DNA of 64,000 nucleotides from Melitaea cinxia (GCF_905220565.1 NC_059415.1:6563501-6627500); one strand, 5' to 3'. Positions 12,270-24,059 are shown, counted from the first letter of the stretch. Translations and numbers: made by a program. Notes: generated from the letters alone by a model not told the origin.

Positions 12270-12464
12270 TTAACGATAAGTGTGCTGAGACATCGTATTC
12301 TGTTCTGTTACCGGTAAAACTTCAATAAGAACTCTTGCATTTTTCATATGTGCGTAACGTTTTAACGTTTTAGCGTAACGGTAAACATACATCCAGATCG
12401 GCGAAGGTGTAATATCTGCGAATGCATTACGGTAGAAATTGAAAGTGGCAATTGTTGTCATCAT
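12270..12464 (-). CDS. Possible small ORF, 64 aa, function unknown
   Basis: Open frame beginning ATGATGACAACAATTGCC and ending TAA. It encodes a basic, Tyr-rich peptide with FYRNAFADITPSPIWMYVYR and YAKTLKRYAHMKNARVL. Codons are less AT-biased than the flanks and the ATG context is acceptable. No splice partner, signal peptide or known domain is seen. It lies about 1.5 kb downstream, on the same strand, of the 92-aa antisense gene. It may be a separate short gene, a retro-copied fragment or chance. Confidence 0.3.
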   Translation of the reverse strand: MMTTIATFNFYRNAFADITPSPIWMYVYRYAKTLKRYAHMKNARVLIEVLPVTEQNTMSQHTYR

Positions 12465-12764
12465 AAAGGAAAAGTGTAGCGTAAGAGACTATTTGTGTAT
12501 TTTTTTAAACAAGCTGCGCTTTATGACTTTTAAGTTTCGTTACAATTAGTTCAATAGTTTGTTCCATCTCATCCTCACAACCTTTTTATTTATAATATTA
12601 GTCGGATAGGATAGACTAAACCCAGGTAGGTTTTTAAAGAATTATAAAAATATTATTTTAGTAATAAAATAACAAATAGTTAGTTAGTTAATAGTAATAA
12701 AATTACATTAAATTTATTGAGTTTCATTTTATTTCAGTCAGTCACTCAGTCAATTATTTCAGCC

Positions 12765-12800
12765 TATCGCAGTCCACTGCTGGGCAGGCCTCCTCAAGCT
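12765..12800 (+). repeat. Fragment of the CAGTCCACTGCTGG repeat
   Basis: CCTATCGCAGTCCACTGCTG followed by GGCAGGCCTCC, the 5' start of the same lepidopteran family seen at 19122, 37950 and 62051. Confidence 0.6.
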
Positions 12801-12951
12801 CGCGCCAGATATCCCGGTTTTCTTCTGATTTGATTTAATTCAATTTAATTACATTAGAGTTTTGCAGTTGATTTTATCGTTTTGACTGCTGTGTAAGCTA
12901 AACAAGGCTAAAACTTTTCCTCAAACTCAGAATTAAAATCGTCCTTAATAG

Positions 12952-13140
12952 TACCCGAGTAGAAATTTTTTCGTGTTCCTTAGAAGGACCGGACCGGGCA
13001 TGCCTGACCTGGACCGGATAAGGTATGTAACCTGATCAGGATGAGATGAGATTTCCTGATCGGGTTCAGATCAGGAAATCTCATCTCATCCTGGTCGGTG
13101 GTTCGGTCCGGTCCTTTTAAAAAACACGAATGTATATTCT
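12952..13140. repeat. CCTGATC palindromic element, copy 1
   Basis: Starts TACCCGAGTAG and ends AACACGAATGTATATTCT. The outer arms are TTCGTGTTCCTTAGAAGGAC with CGGACC, against GGTCCGGTCC plus AAAACACGAA. The inner arms GATCAGGATGAGATGAGATT and CCTGAT fold back on their complement with a loop of about 9 nt. It is nearly identical in layout to 20034-20244. Confidence 0.65.
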
Positions 13141-13946
13141 AAAAGCGAATTGATATTATAAATATCTTACTTAACATAATTAAAAATAAGAGTAGTCAAG
13201 TGTACAAATCGCCACGGTGTCAACCGCACAGTGGCCACTGATGTTATCCGCTCATCTTATCTGTATCTTTTATCTTTATATGATCTGCTAGATAAGGCGT
13301 CATGTCAACCACTTAAACAGCGACTTTCTCTTACAAATATAAGCTCTTTGAAGCTTATCTATATTTACTAATTTAAATAACTGATTTGTTTGATTCTTTC
13401 CATTTAATGTTTATTAGCTTAAATAAATTATCATAGGTTTTTTCTCATTGTGGAATAATATCACTAAAGATAAGTAAAAATTCAAATTAAGGATTTTGTT
13501 GTGACTCCTTTAAAATAACTAATGTTAAAAAAATATCGAAAAATTTATATTTTTAATTTTTTTACAACAGTATAAGTATAGTAGTATAATCTCCACAGCC
13601 TTGTCAGTCTGCGGTGCTAGCTCCTTCTTAAATTAATAGCTACATACCTGCAATACAGTGTTTGTTTCAAAAATATAAAACTACAAATAAAACTCAGACA
13701 TATTCAAGCTCCATTATGACAAGTGTGTCAACATTTACAAATACCACAGATAGACAATGCTTTTTCTTATGGTAATTGTTTTATTTATGATATTTTATCT
13801 TAACTATTGTCAGTTGTTTCTCAGGAGAGCCACAGGATTAAGACTTTTTTACAACAGTTAAAAACTTTAGAAAAAAAAAACTTTGTTACATAATATAATT
13901 TTTATAAAGAATATATTTTTTTTAACATAATACTGTTTATTAAAGT

Positions 13947-14125
13947 TTACTTCTTGACAGGTGTCATATAATTGCACCACATTTGTTCAATCTTGCGAGT
14001 CTGTGGCGTCAGTTTGTTTTCAGGCAACTCGTGGTATTGGTACACCTTCGTCGCTCGAGGCTTGCTGAACTTAAAGTCTTCGTAGTCGACTCCATGTCTC
14101 ACCCAAGTAGTTACAAAACCAGACC
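13947..14125 (-). CDS. Small antisense gene in Poxn intron 1, exon 2
   Basis: Last exon of a two-exon gene read on the - strand. The acceptor TTTCAG (14131-14126) is followed by GG that completes an Arg codon from exon 1, then SGFVTTWVRHGVDYEDFK, then KVYQYHELPENKL, QTRKIEQMWCNY and the stop at 13947-13949. The joined protein has 92 residues. There is no signal peptide or membrane segment. It is Cys/Lys-rich at the N-terminus and Tyr/Lys-rich later. An AATAAA on the - strand sits at 13941-13936, a few bases after the stop. I do not recognise the family. The length, conserved-looking composition and correct splice sites argue for a real gene of unknown function. The frame stays open upstream of the acceptor, but that part is intronic. 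Confidence 0.6.
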
Positions 14126-15337
14126 CTGAAATCAGACAAAGCTCCAGCATAGACTCATTTGTAGCAGCGAGCGTCTTATTTTTTATGTTTCTCAAGGGAA
14201 TAAATATAAGAAGTGCACCAGGAGAACTCAATTAAATAAATTTTAAACAATATGTATATATATTTGGGAAACACGCAAAATTTGATAAGGTTTTTAAACA
14301 TAACAAATAACTTAATTTTAGGACTAGGTAACTTATTGAATTAACACTTGTACAGTAAGTAGTAATTATTGAATTCAAACACGTACATACATTACAAGCT
14401 ATATGGTGTACAGCTAATTTTTATCGTATTAGCATAAGACTAAGGTAACCAGACCTCCCGTTTTTTAGATTATGTTCTAATAGGGAGAGAAGCAGGCTCC
14501 AGACTGGATTCTATGATAATTTTTTAGCAAAATAGTTCATCAATCATTTGCATTCCGTTAATTGAAATTAGTAATTTCATATAAAATTGTGTACTTTAAT
14601 ACCAAAATTGTGTTCCTATCGTAAGAATGCCAGAGCTCCTGGAGAGGATCGGGGATGACCTCACTATCAGGTGAGCCGTACGCTTGTTTGCCAACTCAGT
14701 TGTATAAAAAAAATATTATGCAAACTATATTATACAATATTTTCTATACAATACTTTATTATTTGAATTCTACTGTTGGTATACTCTCACACAACCATGC
14801 ACTTACATACACCGTGATATAGATTTAGTGTCTAAAATAAATGATTTTTATTTAAATGTATCAAGCTAAAGTTTTTTTAACTACGCAGAATAATTTTCTG
14901 ACCTTAAGCAATAGTCAAAATAAATTGATTGAAAAACTAAGAAAAGGCATGGTATCCGATATGGATCCACCAAAACACATAAGCTACTTTTTATTCCTAC
15001 GTTTTGCAGCATCATAAGTTACGCAGATGGAGCACGCACCACGTGGATTAGCGAGTATAGTTGTATAGATTTTTTACTACTGGCAAACTGAGTCTATTAG
15101 GAGTAATACTGAACTTACTATCATACACTTTTGGGAGGGTCCGTAGCTACTACGTAAGCCGGTAAAGGCGGGGAGCCGGTCTATTTCCCCGCCATCAGAT
15201 ATGTTAAAGAGTTATAAAGCAATCATATACTATGGTAAAGTGTCAAATATGTCAAGAGACTGATATCATACACCTTTGATTCTACGGGACTTAAACTTCA
15301 GAAAGCGGTTAGTGATAGTGAAAATTTAAAAACTTAC
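14126..15337 (-). other. Intron of the antisense 92-aa gene
   Basis: GTAAGT to TTTCAG on the - strand. Contains a dispersed repeat copy at about 14610-14710 and a GC-rich patch at about 15125-15200. No other exon seen. Confidence 0.5.
14610..14710 (+). repeat. Dispersed LINE/SINE 3' fragment
   Basis: AGAGCTCCTGGAGAGGATCG, then ATCAGGTGAGCCGTACGCTT, GTTTGCC and an A-rich end. Same family as 9740-9860, opposite orientation. Confidence 0.5.
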
Positions 15338-15437
15338 TATCATAATTATCAATAATATCAGGTCTTAGCGTGCCAACTGTGTAGAACTTTAACTTATTTA
15401 CCGCAGCCTTATAGTCCTTGCAACGACATCTATCCAT
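15338..15437 (-). CDS. Small antisense gene in Poxn intron 1, exon 1
   Basis: First coding exon on the - strand. It starts ATGGATAGATGTCG at 15437 and encodes MDRCRCKDYKAAVNKLKF, then YTVGTLRPDIIDNYD, ending with one base before a GTAAGT donor (15337). The phase fits exon 2 exactly (A + GG = Arg). The exon is CpG-richer than its surroundings. The intron (14126-15337) contains a repeat copy at about 14610-14710. The start is chosen as the first in-frame ATG after an AT-rich leader. Function is unknown; the antisense position inside Poxn intron 1 suggests independent transcription. Confidence 0.6.
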
Positions 15438-18050
15438 TGCTTATTATTGCTTATTATGGACTTGCCATCAGTAGAAATTATGAAAAATTGTGTATATAAA
15501 AAATATTAAAATGACACAAAACTACAAAAGATGTTGTGTTTGTGTTATTTGTCAAAAATCTATGAACGCTGCCTTTAAAATTAATTCTGAACTTTTTTCA
15601 AAATTATTTTTAATAAAAAAAATTCAGAAATTGAATTACAAAATTATAATATAAAACGATAATATAAAAAGGTATTCTTAGTATTTTAAGAAAATGAAAA
15701 CATTTAGTCTTTATTATTATAAAAACTCCTTATACATTTATTAACAAAATAATGAATGAACTTATGATGACAGTTCGTCAAATTGTACCTACTGAATCAA
15801 TAACACTCAACCAAAAATAAAATTAAACATTGCAAATAATGTTTAAAACATGTTATTAACATGTTATTATTGTTTATGTCAACTTGAGGTTTCAAATACA
15901 GATAGAGTTTCGTAGATTTTTTTTCTATATTAATATTGTTAAAAATTATTTATAAAACTATTTTCTTTTAAAAGATTACTTTTTCTCCGACTTTTTTTTG
16001 AGTAATGAAATAATATTATTTATAGTTTCACTCGTCAAAAATGAATACCATGTACAGATAAAAAAAATCTTCTACGTTACAGTGTTTTATAAAAACTCTA
16101 ATCTAATTTACTTTTGATTAAAACGGTTTTTTGTTTCTCTGTAGTTGTACATTTTAAAATAAAATTACATATTAATTAATGCATAAAAAACTTTTAAGCT
16201 TTCACGCTCTACGTGATAAAACTCAATTCATTTGAGTCAATGCCATAAATAATTTTGTCACTGAACTTAAATATTGGCGCGATAACGCATAAATAATTTT
16301 ATTTATTTATACATACAAATCTATTTTATTTCCATAAATTAAATACGAATTGGTCAATGAAAGGGGGACGCATCTGTCCATAAATTAATTAAAAATGCCA
16401 ATGTGTAAAACTAAAAAGAAAACACATTTTTTATTAATAATGCTGCTCTATTGTTCTTTAAAGCCAGTTTTTTTTGACAAGTAAGAGTTACAATACATCC
16501 ATTAAATTTTTATCTATTTAAACTATAAAGTCCGCCCGACAATATTACGGTCACTCGTTCAATAAAAATAAAGCACCGTTTCGATTATGAAAACCGACAA
16601 TTATAATACCAATGTATCTACATTAACGAATATTTTAATCGATAGATTTTTATATCTATAATCGGTATCGATCAATCGATTTAATGATTGTTAAATCGAC
16701 CTTAAATTCTTGGAATCCAAAAATCACCGCTCCCGTTCCCTAACACCGTAGCAATTGACGGAGCTATAAAATTAGTCACAAGTTGTAAAGATCGCAATAA
16801 CTTGCGCGATATACGAGCGATATTCGTTCGCAAAAAAATAACGTTTAAATAACCTTTTACGACACGATTGTAAAACGGGAAGCGTATTAGCGATGATCGC
16901 ACGCAATTCGCTTCTTTAAGACCTTTCCTTGAAAGTTATATCGTAAAATCTGAAACTATATCCAAATAGTTCTTATTTATGTATCTGTTAAGATTGTTAC
17001 GCGCTGAGATGCATGGGATGCAGTCGACAGAAGAGGATAGCTTATACTTTTTACATGTACATGTACTTTTACATGTTACATGCACCTTTTTTTTAAACAC
17101 TAGCATACAACCTTCTAAGATAAGTTTGAGTAACATTGTTGATAATCGCAGTCTATTGCAGGTTATCTTATATTTTTAAAATATCTCTCGCATTGTAAGT
17201 TCATAAACATGATGATAATACCCAATAAACAATGATTGAATTTTATTTTAATATTTACCTACTTACATGTAATGAGTTTCTCGTTTATTGGCTGTTTGTA
17301 TGTAAGCTATATACATTTTTTATTTAAAATTTATGTTATATAAAAAAAAACTTTTTCAGCAAAAAATTTCAAGATTCATCTCAGTATATATTTTCAGTTT
17401 TTTATTTTTTTAATATAAATAATAATGTTGTATAGTATTGTAATTACAAAGTAACTGGAAGCATTTTGAAATTCCGCAATTAACGAATTAAAACGTTACA
17501 AAATAAATCGAATACGTATCGTCAGTGGTAATTGGATTTTCTTAAATTCCAATTTTACATCCACCGTGACCTTTTCTCAATCACACAAAAATATACTCTC
17601 TTTAATATGCGTTAAAGTATACTTTAGTGTGAACTATTAATGCAAATTCTGTACGAAGAATCGTAATGCGAAGAAAGCAATTTGCAACCGTCAGAAACGC
17701 GGCGTATTTGTATGACAATAGCCGTGAAATGCTTTGGTTGCGTTGAAGGACCAATAAACACGAATCGCTTCGAACAAATTTAAACTCTAAATCTTTTGAG
17801 TTACAGTCGTAAATCTAGTTCGCGTGTTTTATTACGACAGCAACGGTAGCCGTTAAGAGAATCTTGTCCTAGAGTATCGGTTCGGAAATCGAATTGCTAT
17901 GAAGTTTAATCGTCCTCTTAATTAAACTTGTTTTATGATCGACGGTAAGATGTCTCATTACATTGACACGGAGAATTTTGGTCTTTCCAAATCATAATTA
18001 TGTTTGTTAATATGAAGGCTAAATTAATATGGTAGTGAAAGTTGAGTTAG
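15438..18050. other. Poxn intron 1, unique sequence with CpG-richer islands
   Basis: No gene recognised. About 16540-16930 and 17590-17960 contain more CpG and mixed-base sequence than the AT-rich background (for example GAAACGCGGCGTATTTGTAT in the second) and no repeat signature. They are candidates for conserved non-coding control elements. The short antisense ORF at 16702-16902 is probably chance. Confidence 0.35.
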
Positions 18051-18230
18051 TTCATAATCAAAATCAAAATCAAAAATTACTTCAATCGAATAAGCTTCAA
18101 AAACAATTTTAAATCGTTATTTTTACCAATATAGTTAATTTTAACTATATTCAAAAATAAAGCCACCACCGATTCAGAATATAGATTTTGCAGAAAAGAA
18201 GCGGCAAGAAACTTTAGTTACACGCTTAAA
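18050..18230. repeat. LINE 3'-end fragment with AATCAA repeats
   Basis: (AATCAA)n, then CAAAAATTACTTCAATCG and GATTTTGCAGAAAAGAAGCG with GCAAGAAACT. A related GCAGAGAAGAATCGGCAAGA stretch lies at about 33170-33205. Confidence 0.5.
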
Positions 18231-18354
18231 GTTCCGTTCAGGTGAGAATGAGTAACGAGCATATACCCAAATTTTAAGATTAATATCCCATTTAGATTTT
18301 ATCAAGATATAACAAGTTATTTTTTAACTATCCCTAACAATGTATATTGTTTGA

Positions 18355-18480
18355 GTGACTACACTTCTACTGGCTTTCTGCTCCGCATGTTTTGGTTTCG
18401 ATTCCCGCCCGAGTCTGGGTGTAATATTTGTATTAATATATGTATTATTTCCATGAATAGACAACCGTGTATAAGGTATA
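18355..18480 (+). repeat. tRNA-derived SINE fragment
   Basis: GGTTTCGATTCCCGCCCGAG (B-box-like), then TCTGGGTGTAATATTTGTAT. The same family occurs at 28870-28990 (-) and 52330-52560 (+). Confidence 0.55.
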
Positions 18481-19091
18481 GATATTATTAGTTACAATTT
18501 AAAAATCGTGTATACAATGCTTTACATCGGTCAACAGATAATAATGTCGTCCAGGTAGGCGCATCGCGTTCGCATTTGGCAATCAAATAAATATTAGTAC
18601 AAATGAGACAGGTGAACCGCAAAATAACTCAATGGAACCTCCGTTTCCGATTGACAGATAAAATAACGTCTTGATAATGAATCTAAATTATCATTGTTGA
18701 GTTTTTATTTCGTTTTTGTATGAATTTGAGTTTGTTTCTTTTTGTGACATTTATTTTTTTCAAGATAGTCCAGTATTATGATTAGGTCAAATAGTTTTTT
18801 TGTTTTATTATTTTTTATTTTAGGTTATGTACAGAAGTGTAGATGATAATCTATATCAGGGCTGTCAAAATTTCATACCTTCGCGGGCTAATTTAATTTA
18901 CTACAAAAGCTGGAGGGCCAGGAAGGGAAATAATACCAAATATTGATTATACGTTTTGACAAAGAATTATATTTTCCAAACTACCTATTTATATTCAAAA
19001 CTATTTTCTGATTAATTTACACTTAAAAATATGCGTCGCGGGCCGCAAGAAAACAAGCCGCGAGTCGTTGTTTGGATAGCCCTGATCTATA
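18481..19091. other. Poxn intron 1, no gene seen
   Basis: AT-rich intron. About 18855-19085 has a repeat-like character (GCGGGCTAATTTAATT; GTCGCGGGCCGCAAG; CCGCGAGTCGTTG) but no family is assigned. Confidence 0.3.
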
Positions 19092-19121
19092 CATCATCAT
19101 CATCATCATCATCATCATCAT
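19092..19121 (+). repeat. (CAT)n microsatellite
   Basis: About ten uninterrupted CAT units directly before a lepidopteran repeat copy. Confidence 0.9.
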
Positions 19122-19412
19122 TACAGCCATACAGTCCACTGCTGGACATAGGTCTCCACAAGTTTACGCCAAAAATAACGTGAACTCATGTGTTTTGCCC
19201 ATAGTTAACACGCTGGGCAGGTGGGTTGGTGACCGCAGTACTGGCTTTGTTGCACCGAAGACGCTGCCCGTCTTCGTTAGATGGTTATTCCGCCACCGGT
19301 CGACTTTTTAAGTTCCAAGGTGGTAGCGGAACTGGTTATCCCTCAGTCGCCTCTTACGACACCCATGGGAAGAGAGGGGGTGGCTATATTCTTTAGTTCC
19401 GTAGCCACACAG
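19122..19412 (+). repeat. CAGTCCACTGCTGG family repeat, near full copy
   Basis: Starts ACAGTCCACTGCTGGACATA and ends with GGTGGCTATATTCTTTAGTT and CCGTAGCCACACAG. It lines up with 62051-62382 apart from an internal deletion. Confidence 0.75.
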
Positions 19413-20033
19413 TACAGTATCTATATATAGCACAAAGTATTACCTAGCTTTATATATAACTAGTACTAGCATTTCTTTTTAAGTAGTAACATAGAATATA
19501 CTAAAATAATATTAAGTACTTTTATAGTAATAGTAAAGAAAAAATAAATATTTATTATAAATTTATTTTGTTCAAAAATATTTAATAAAGAATACAGTAT
19601 CCTTCTTACTAAAGTTGGTTAATATAAAGGCATGTCTCTTGAGATTATCTTATGATATTCTATTTAAATAAAGCATTTTGGACAGTATTACTTACTCCCT
19701 CTATGAGCCTAAAAAGGTTGAGTAACTTTACCGTGAAAAAGTAAACATCAATCAACCCACCCTCAGGGTATTTAGACAGCTATTATTACTGCATCCGTCG
19801 TGGTCAAGAGCTGACCACGGAATGAACATACAATTATACCTACTATTGGTCGCCCAGTAGTCGAAATAATTTATCCACAGACTTTAACAATAACAAAAGA
19901 GTATATATGCGTGTGTGTGTTTGTCATATAAATGGTAGTGTGCAATGTTTTTTTAAACCGATTTAATGTATTTTTTATGCATATTAAAATTTTTAGTATT
20001 CTGCACTCCTCTATATAAACTATGTGTGCGACA
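19413..20033. other. Poxn intron 1, no gene seen
   Basis: AT-rich intron with a short GTGTGTGTGTTTG run near 19910. No gene or recognised element. Confidence 0.4.
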
Positions 20034-20244
20034 TACCCGAGTAGAAATTTTTTCGTCTTCCTTAGAAGGACCGGACCAGGCATGCCAAGACCGGATCAGG
20101 ACTAGATAAGACATGTAACGCAGTTGGTCTGGACCTGATCAGGATGAGATGAGATTTCCTGAGCGGGTCCAGATTATGAAATCTCATCTTATCCTGATCA
20201 AGCGGTTCGGTCCGGTCCTTTTAAAAAACACGAATGTATATTCT
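20034..20244. repeat. CCTGATC palindromic element, copy 2
   Basis: Same start (TACCCGAGTAGAAATTTTTT) and end (CACGAATGTATATTCT) as 12952-13140, with GATCAGGATGAGATGAGATT and its inverted partner in the middle. A related tail (CATGATCTAGTTGAGC, T-run, CTAGTCAGGTA) lies at about 20490-20606 and may be the far end of a larger copy. Confidence 0.65.
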
Positions 20245-20489
20245 TGAAAAAATTGTTTAACAAAAAAAAAAGCGAATTGATAAATATAATAAATATCATA
20301 ATTATTATGATATTTATTTTAGTTTATTTTTTTCAATGTATTATTAATGTTTTTACTTTAAATATAGATTATTTTTATTTATTTTTATGTTATTAATTAA
20401 TTATTATTATAAATTAAATTTTATTTATTAACTTCTAATAATTAACTATTAATTAACTATTTCCTATTACTTACGACTGCTCCACCGTG

Positions 20490-20610
20490 TAGAAATGGAT
20501 TCCCTGCTAGACTGTCCTGATAACTATCCTGATCCCGTATGTCTTCCGTATGATCCGGTCCCGATACATGATCTAGTTGAGCCTGACCTTTTTTTCTAGT
20601 CAGGTACTAC
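20490..20610. repeat. CCTGATC-rich repeat fragment
   Basis: CTGTCCTGATAACTATCCTG, GATCCGGTCCCGATACATGA and TCTAGTTGAG, as at 5215-5345. Confidence 0.5.
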
Positions 20611-21339
20611 TCCGTCCGCGCATTTTTTTGTATAAAGGGGTACAAAGTTTTTGCTTCACATATTAATCTTCTCATTATAGATAGAAGTATATACCTACAT
20701 AATATGAACGTGATTATAAAATAGGAAAAATAAACAAAAAATCTTTTTAAACTTAGATGAAAGGTTATACTATCTTTTTGTATAGGTACCTAACTTTACG
20801 TTTAAGAATGTTTTAGTTAATTCGACGAAATAATTTTAATTTTTTTTTTTTATTTGTAACAGACAACAAATCGTCGCCAGACAGAAGATGGAATAAAAAA
20901 TATTTTATTATTTATTCAAATAGAAATACTCTACGTGTAGATTTGTTTTATAATTTATTAATGATTTTTTCTTGAAACATTCGGCTGCTATTTAAATTAA
21001 TATACTTTTTTATTAATTTCGTACCCTGGCGATAAGTTGAATGAATTAATATTTAATTATACAAAGTCAAGTTATATAATATAGAAAAAAAAAAAAAACA
21101 TTTTATTAAGAATATATTCAACGCTCACATTATTATAACTCAACGCTCACAACTTACAACTGGAACCAACAAATCAAATCAATAACCTTATAGACATATA
21201 AGTTAAATATTATTAAAACATATACATACAAATTCCGACCATAATTCCTATAGTAAACTCAAATTAGAGTGATAAGTAATGAAAATCTTTAGATGAATCC
21301 TTAGATTTTTTTATATGTAGGTACTTATACATACGTGTC
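20611..21339. other. Poxn intron 1, no gene seen
   Basis: AT-rich intron; nothing recognised. Confidence 0.4.
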
Positions 21340-21575
21340 TTACTAACTAACCCGGCGAACTTCGCTGATGTATGATGCGGTATGTATTGGCGTTTCATTT
21401 TTAAAGATATACTAGCGCATTCGGCAGACAGCAGCGTGATCTATCAGACCTAAATTGTATTTTCAAACCATCGATGAACCTTTTTAAATTACACACAAAA
21501 TTTCAACCAAATCAGTCAAGCCGTGTAGGCGAAGTTAGGTGATAAATATACGTACGCAAGAATTATATATATTAA
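21340..21575 (-). repeat. Helitron/LINE-like fragment next to Poxn exon 2
   Basis: AACCCGGCGAACTTCGCTGA at the left, then AAATTTCAACCAAATCAGTC, AAGCCGTGTAGGCGAAGTTA and ATATATATTA. A related copy lies at about 46125-46250. The repeat ends about 30 nt before the exon 2 acceptor. Confidence 0.5.
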
Positions 21576-21606
21576 AATTCATTTATTAATAAGATATCCT
21601 TTCCAG

Positions 21607-21827
21607 GGCAGGCAGGCGTTAACCAGCTGGGAGGCGTGTTCGTAAACGGTCGGCCCCTGCCCGACGTTGTTCGAAAGAGGATAGTGGAGCTCGCCATATT
21701 GGGAGTACGGCCTTGCGATATCAGTAGGCAGTTACTCGTCTCGCACGGCTGCGTCTCGAAGATTCTAACCAGATTCTACGAGACCGGGTCGATTAGACCC
21801 GGGTCTATCGGCGGTAGCAAGACTAAG
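21607..21827 (+). CDS. Poxn: Poxn coding exon 2 (PAI half of paired domain)
   Basis: Residues 5-78. The acceptor is TTTCCAG at 21600-21606 and the donor GTTAGT is at 21828 (phase 0). It encodes the N-terminal beta-hairpin and helix-turn-helix of the paired domain: GVFVNGRPLPD, then RIVELAILGVRPCDISRQLLVSHGCVSKIL (split here only by description), then RFYETGSIRPGSIGGSKTK. This half contacts DNA in the major and minor grooves in Pax proteins. Compared with the Drosophila protein as I recall it, changes are confined to the first helix (VVRKRIVELAIL). The reading frame continues for a few codons into the intron before a stop, so the donor is needed. A transposon-like repeat ends only about 30 nt before the acceptor. 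Confidence 0.97.
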
Positions 21828-23607
21828 GTTAGTTTGAAATTAATATAGCGCAGTTAGTAGGTGTATAATAATAACACACAGTATTATACATAACGAAAAA
21901 TAAGACAAACAAAATAAGATAAGATATACAATATTCGAAATAAAATTCCGTTCTCGATGTCGTAAGTAAGGAGGTTAAGGTAAAATTAAAAACAAACTCG
22001 ATTTTCATAAAGATATTTAATGCACCAAAAATACTACGTAAAATACTCTAAGTATGAATTTAAAATAAAAAAATTTCAAAAGAAGAATATTGCTAGCCAG
22101 TGGACTCATTTCACACTAAATATAATAATATATCTACTATTACAAATAATATGCTATTTAGAAATGATTACTTTTTACCTAATAAATAGTGAATTGACAA
22201 TCTATAAAAACAAATATTAATATTCTAACACTAAGGATACGTGAAAATTATGATGCAGTCATTTCTTAAAATTAGTCTGTTTATTTTACGGTAAAGAGTT
22301 TCCTCTAATACCTAATACAAACAAGAAACAGAAAATCAAAGGTGAGATAACAATAATTATTTCTTAAACAAGATAAAATATCGATTAAAAAGTGAATTTA
22401 AAGCCTATTTGAATAAAGCAATTTTTGATTTGATTTAAAAATAACCTAAACTAAAAAAACGCAAAAACGGTTTATAACTGTTAGTATCGCCAAAACGTAT
22501 CAAAACTAAAAAGCATCAATAACAAAACAATTCTAATCCGTGTTATTACTATTTTAAATTTAAATAAAAATAAATAAAATAAATTTCTTGCGAATTTTAG
22601 ACGCAAATACCATTTTTAAATTTAAGTATTAAAAAATCCCACAAATATAACATTAAAAACAAGGATAAAAACAAAATAAACATTGCAACCGTGGGGATCG
22701 AAACGCGCCGGCGAATCGTTCGGGTCACGGCGGCAATCACATGTAATTATAAACTATAAAATGACCTGCCTTCGGCTTCTTATGGTGGCCTTTCGACACG
22801 CTGAGCGGTGAGGCGAGTGTTCCGTAACAATTATCATCATATATAAGTAATAAACGTTATAAAGTAACGCGCTTTAACTTGTAGTAAAAATACTTGATTA
22901 TCTTCGAACTAATTTATGCATTTGTACTTTTATGTAATGTTTGATGAATAAATATTTAATATATATATATTTAAGTTAAATTTTGTGTCGCTCTATTTGA
23001 TTACAATCAATGCTGATTAATAATGAAATCGTACATACTATTGTATATTTATCGAAAGTCATACATTTATTTTTATTAAATGTTACCGTGTAACCGAACC
23101 CTGGTGTTAACCGGATTAACTTTATTTTTGATTTTGACGCTATGCTAAAGTACTTCGACCGAGTATTTGTAAAAATTAAAATAAAGATTTTCAAAACTAA
23201 ATAGGCAATTTAAATAATACTACGTTACCGATTCGAACCGGAATTAACCGGATTAAAATGGATAATTTTTCGATACTGTATAAAGTACACTCAAAGCATG
23301 TAGATGTAAAAATCGCTCACCGTCCTACCATCGCATCTATCGACCTCACTAAATTCGGTACGCCAATAAAATCTCCATTTTAGTTGTATCACAAACGAAC
23401 GCCGACGTCAGAAATTGATTACAACAAAATACTTTTGAATCACCGAATACTTTTATTGACGCTGTTATGGGAATGCTTAATTGACTACTAATCAACTATA
23501 TATTGCATGTATCGAATGATTTCTGAACTCGACAGCACAAAATAGTATTCAGAAACTCCACACATCGGGTTAATTGCTGGCTTCGAATTATTTTTTACGA
23601 ATATTGT
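21828..23607 (+). other. Start of Poxn intron 2, unique sequence
   Basis: No gene. About 22685-22830 is GC/CpG-rich (CGCGCCGGCGAATCGTTCGG; CACGCTGAGCGGTGAGGCGA) and free of known repeats, a possible control element. About 23095-23260 has two TTAACCGGATTAA-like motifs. Confidence 0.35.
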
Positions 23608-23901
23608 GATGAAAGACTTTAAGAGTCATACAGATAAATATGCTGCCTTACCTAAGTCATAATAAAGACGAGTAATGCTATTAATTGTAATTATGAGCAC
23701 TTCAAGAGTTTGGTGAATTTTTGTAGTGTTTAATATCATTCAGTCTGCTTTTTTGATGAAAGTCTTTAAGAGTCATACAGATAAATATACTGCCTTACCT
23801 AAGTCATAATAAAGACGAGTAATGCTATTAATTGTAATTATGAGCACTTCAAGAGTTTGGTGAATTTTTGTAGTGTTTAATATCATTCAGTCTGCTTTTT
23901 A
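23608..23901 (+). repeat. Recent 147-bp tandem duplication
   Basis: 23608-23754 and 23755-23901 are direct adjacent copies that differ at about two positions (GACTTT/GTCTTT; ATGCTG/ATACTG). The unit is unique AT-rich intron sequence, not a known repeat. Confidence 0.9.
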
Positions 23902-24059
23902 TTATTTTTATAACGATTTATTCAATATCTGGCACAAAAAAACATTTTTGTTAAAAAGTAAAAATAAAAAAGTATCTAGTAGTAGTCTATCTCTTACCCT
24001 GTTAGAGATTATTTACGAAAAAAAAAACTTAAACTTCTATTTCTATGTGAATTTAATTG

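Noticed and set aside
16702..17179. Three 66-codon ORFs
   Set aside because: Short frames with no motif in a CpG-richer unique patch; not distinguishable from chance.
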